This document shows positions 61,860 through 64,000 of a stretch of 64,000 nucleotides of DNA, piece by piece (position 1 is the stretch's first letter; every line of letters begins with the position of its first letter). The stretch is taken from contig OZ244898.1 in NCBI GenBank assembly GCA_965221585.1, positions 2,170,001 to 2,234,000 on the forward strand, given 5' to 3'. The notes below the pieces were generated by a model. The model was not told the DNA's origin, searched no databases, and saw only the letters and a list, made by a program, of their open reading frames with translations. Made by a program: the position numbers and the translations under genes. Origin of the DNA: VXYK01 sp965221585 (GTDB taxonomy: Bacteria; Actinomycetota; Acidimicrobiia; Acidimicrobiales; Aldehydirespiratoraceae).

Positions 61860-63221
61860 TCAGCCCAGGATTCCGCCTTGGCCGCGGGATTCGCCTAGTG
61901 CTTGGGACCGGGCTGCTTCGTCGAGCATCTCCTGGGTCACTCCGAAGGTGTCGCCGAGACCGGCGTCGACGATCTGTTTGGGAATGGCCTTGATCCGATA
62001 GTCGTCAGCCACCGGTTCGGGATCGGGGCCGCGCCGTGCCAGAGCGGCTTCGATGATCGGTTCCCATGAAGACGCCAACGCCGGCGCATTGGCCAAGTCC
62101 CGTTCCTTGAACTCCGGCAGGATCTCCGTGCCGAAGCGGTGCAGAGACTCCATGATGTCTTCATGGCGGTTCTTGCCCGCCTGCATAACGAATATCAGCT
62201 GGTCCACACCAACCTCTTCGTAGCGGCGGCAGAACTCGCGGATCTGGTCCGGCGTGCCAACCGCCCCTCGGAGACCTTGACGGTCGCCCACCGCCGTCTT
62301 GGCCGCGAGAGCCCCCTTCTGTGCCAGAGCCGCTTCGGGGTCGTATCCGTGCTCGGTCCGTTTCGCCTGGAACTCCTGCCACACGTCGGTCACACCCGGT
62401 TGATGCTCACCGAACAGGTAGTAGTGGGCCAACGAGTAGCCGAAGAAGTTGCCTCCCTCCAGGCCCATGCTCATCGCCACAGATTCGTCCGGGTGACACA
62501 TCATCGGGGTGACGCAGGCAAGGTTCGGATTGACCGCCCTGCCGACCGGCACGCACTCCTGCGCCATGATCCGGCGGTAGTCGTCGACCCAGCCCTTCGC
62601 ATCCTCCGGGTCGATGAACGCGAAGGTGAGCGCGCCGATTCCCTTTTGGGCCGCGAGCTTGATGGTCTCATGGCGGGAGCAGGCAACCCACAGAGGAGGG
62701 TGCGGCGACTGCAGGGGCTTGGGCACGACATTGCGAGGCGGCATCGACACGAACTCGCCCTCGTGGCCACCGAAGGGCGTTTCGGTCAAACATCGGAGCG
62801 AGACTTCGAGGCCTTCGAGCCAGGCGTCGCGTTTGCGTTCGTAGGGAATGCCGAAACCGCCCAGTTCGGCCTCCGAGGAGGACTCCCCCGAGCCGAACTC
62901 CACGCGGCCGCCCGACAACAGGTCAAGCGTTGCGATCCGTTCGGCCACCCGGGCGGGATGGTTGAACGCAGGCGCGGTCAGACAGATGCCGTGTCCCAGA
63001 CGGATGTTGCGGGTGCGTTGAGAACACGCCGCCAGGAAGAGTTCAGGCGCAGACGAGTGCGAGTACTCCTCCAGGAAGTGGTGCTCCACCTCCCAGAGGT
63101 ATTCGAAACCGAGCGAGTCCGCCAGTTCAACCTGCTCAAGTGCATCGCGAAGCAGGTCGGCCTCACTGCGCTCGTCCCAAGGCCGAGGCAGTTGATGCTC
63201 ATAGAAGATCCCGAACTTCAT
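61860..63221 (-). CDS. LLM-class flavin-dependent oxidoreductase
   Basis: A 453-residue luciferase-like monooxygenase, longer than the usual 330-380. MKFGIFYEHQLPRPW at the start, EYLWEVEHHFLEEYSHSSAPELFLAACSQRTRNIRLGHGICL, RVEFGSGESSSEAELGGFGIPYERK and a substrate-side PHPPLWVACSRHETIKLAAQKG follow the bacterial luciferase fold. The extra C-terminal 60 residues (LARRGPDPEPVADDYRIKAIPKQ...) are common in a large environmental actinobacterial subgroup. Reduced flavin must come from elsewhere. Convergent with the SDR. Confidence 0.9.
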   Translation of the reverse strand: MKFGIFYEHQLPRPWDERSEADLLRDALEQVELADSLGFEYLWEVEHHFLEEYSHSSAPELFLAACSQRTRNIRLGHGICLTAPAFNHPARVAERIATLDLLSGGRVEFGSGESSSEAELGGFGIPYERKRDAWLEGLEVSLRCLTETPFGGHEGEFVSMPPRNVVPKPLQSPHPPLWVACSRHETIKLAAQKGIGALTFAFIDPEDAKGWVDDYRRIMAQECVPVGRAVNPNLACVTPMMCHPDESVAMSMGLEGGNFFGYSLAHYYLFGEHQPGVTDVWQEFQAKRTEHGYDPEAALAQKGALAAKTAVGDRQGLRGAVGTPDQIREFCRRYEEVGVDQLIFVMQAGKNRHEDIMESLHRFGTEILPEFKERDLANAPALASSWEPIIEAALARRGPDPEPVADDYRIKAIPKQIVDAGLGDTFGVTQEMLDEAARSQALGESRGQGGILG

Positions 63222-63258
63222 AACCGGCGACTATACGGCCCGGCTCACCTCAACGGCA

Positions 63259-63948
63259 CTAGTAGGCGAGCGATATGACCAGGAGCGTGTGGCACGCGAC
63301 CGCCACCACTACGTGCACGTGCCAGATTTCGTGGTAGCCGAACGTCTCGGGCCAGGGGTCCGGGCGACGAGCGCCGACCACGACCGCACCCAGGGTGTAG
63401 GCCGCTCCCCCACCGAACAACAGGATCGACTCCGGGATCGACAACGACATCACTAGCCAGGGGGCAAAAACGACCATCGACCAGCCGAAGCCCAGGTAGG
63501 CGCCGTTCATGACACCCGCCGGCGGATGCCATGGAAGCCACTCGAACGCGATCCCCGCCAACGTCCCAGTCCAAGCGACGGCGATCAGCAGACCCGAAAC
63601 CGGCGGATCCAAACCGAGCAGGGCGATGGGTGTGGCACACGTGCCGAACATCAAGAAGATCACCGAGTGGTCGATGCGCACGAGCAGCTCCGCCCTCCGC
63701 GCCGACCAGTCCCTGCCGTGAACCACCGCGCTCACCCCGAGCATCGCGGTGATTCCCAGCGAATAGAGCAGCATCGAGAACTGAGCCCGCGTTCCTTGCG
63801 CGAACACCGTCAGGGTCAGGCCCAACGGAATCGAGGCCAACGCCGCCCAACGGTGCAGGTAACCGCGATAACGCGGCCGTGGACGACGGAGCAACCGGAC
63901 CGCCGCAGCAGAAAGCCGCCCGTCCCCCGCATGGTCAGGTGTCTCCAC
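63259..63948 (-). CDS. Hemolysin III / PAQR-family membrane protein
   Basis: A 229-residue seven-helix protein of the HlyIII/YqfA (TrhA) family. The conserved metal/active-site text is present: an early YLHRWAALASIPLG, the central RIDHSVIFLMFGTCATP with the Asp-His-Ser, and the C-terminal GYHEIWHVHVVVAVACH with the paired His residues. Bacterial members affect membrane lipid homeostasis; hemolysis is historical. It is the last gene; the remaining 50 bp to the window end hold only its upstream region. Confidence 0.92.
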   Translation of the reverse strand: METPDHAGDGRLSAAAVRLLRRPRPRYRGYLHRWAALASIPLGLTLTVFAQGTRAQFSMLLYSLGITAMLGVSAVVHGRDWSARRAELLVRIDHSVIFLMFGTCATPIALLGLDPPVSGLLIAVAWTGTLAGIAFEWLPWHPPAGVMNGAYLGFGWSMVVFAPWLVMSLSIPESILLFGGGAAYTLGAVVVGARRPDPWPETFGYHEIWHVHVVVAVACHTLLVISLAY

Positions 63949-64000
63949 AACCCCAAGAATAGACGCTCTAGTTCGTCTCTGCGGACAGCAGTAGACTCTC

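Overview
The window is high-GC DNA from an actinobacterium, most likely an uncultured member of the class Acidimicrobiia. This assignment is inferred from content: a WhiB-family regulator, DnaE2/ImuA'/ImuB mutasome genes with GAAC-ATAT-GTTC LexA operators, a mycothiol-type maleylpyruvate isomerase fold protein, a group II truncated globin, a CtpE-like P-type ATPase, many P450/SDR/CoA-transferase/luciferase-like enzymes, and SLH repeats of the ITTGT..TFAP type. No rRNA, tRNA or CRISPR array was recognised.

Layout. 1-2739 (minus) is the 5' 85% or so of dnaE2, with a LexA box in front of it. 2.8-5.4 kb holds an acyl-CoA dehydrogenase and an amidohydrolase. 5.4-9.1 kb is a heterodimeric ABC exporter pair. 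9.2-12.8 kb is a poorly conserved stretch: a broken gene, a secreted Cys-rich protein, an unknown protein and a polytopic membrane protein. 12.77-25.79 kb is a compound defence island lodged exactly at the 3' end of imuB. 25.8-28.3 kb is imuA'-imuB (minus) with its own LexA box. 28.3-40.8 kb and 46-63.2 kb are catabolic/redox gene clusters, mostly in tightly overlapping operons. Between them (40.8-46 kb) lie a formylglycine-generating enzyme, a WhiB protein and a large SLH-M16 peptidase. The window ends in a hemolysin III/PAQR-type membrane protein.

Most notable region. The last 32-36 bp of imuB (coding for WSVVAIWD-stop) occurs three times in the same orientation: at 12737 (short copy A), 23564 (about 200-bp copy B) and 25790 (copy C, the intact gene end). 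The copies bound two defence cassettes. Cassette 1 (about 10.8 kb) carries a two-gene operon of a DUF4143-type AAA ATPase with a C-terminal nuclease core and a 1392-residue NACHT/STAND-like NTPase with a C-terminal EIKK nuclease core; a three-gene convergent operon of a 79-aa unknown protein, a HamA/DUF1837-like nuclease and a 1142-aa SF2 helicase, which resembles Hachiman; and a 5'-truncated NYN gene. Cassette 2 (about 2.2 kb) is a complete type II restriction-modification pair. No integrase was seen. The arrangement suggests that the imuB 3' end is an insertion hotspot for defence genes, and it separates the SOS mutasome genes imuA'B from dnaE2.

How the genes work together. DnaE2, ImuA' and ImuB should form the LexA-controlled mutagenic translesion machinery. 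The catabolic operons encode CoA activation, dehydrogenation, hydration, thiolysis and hydroxylation, consistent with lipid, steroid or xenobiotic breakdown; their substrates cannot be read from sequence.
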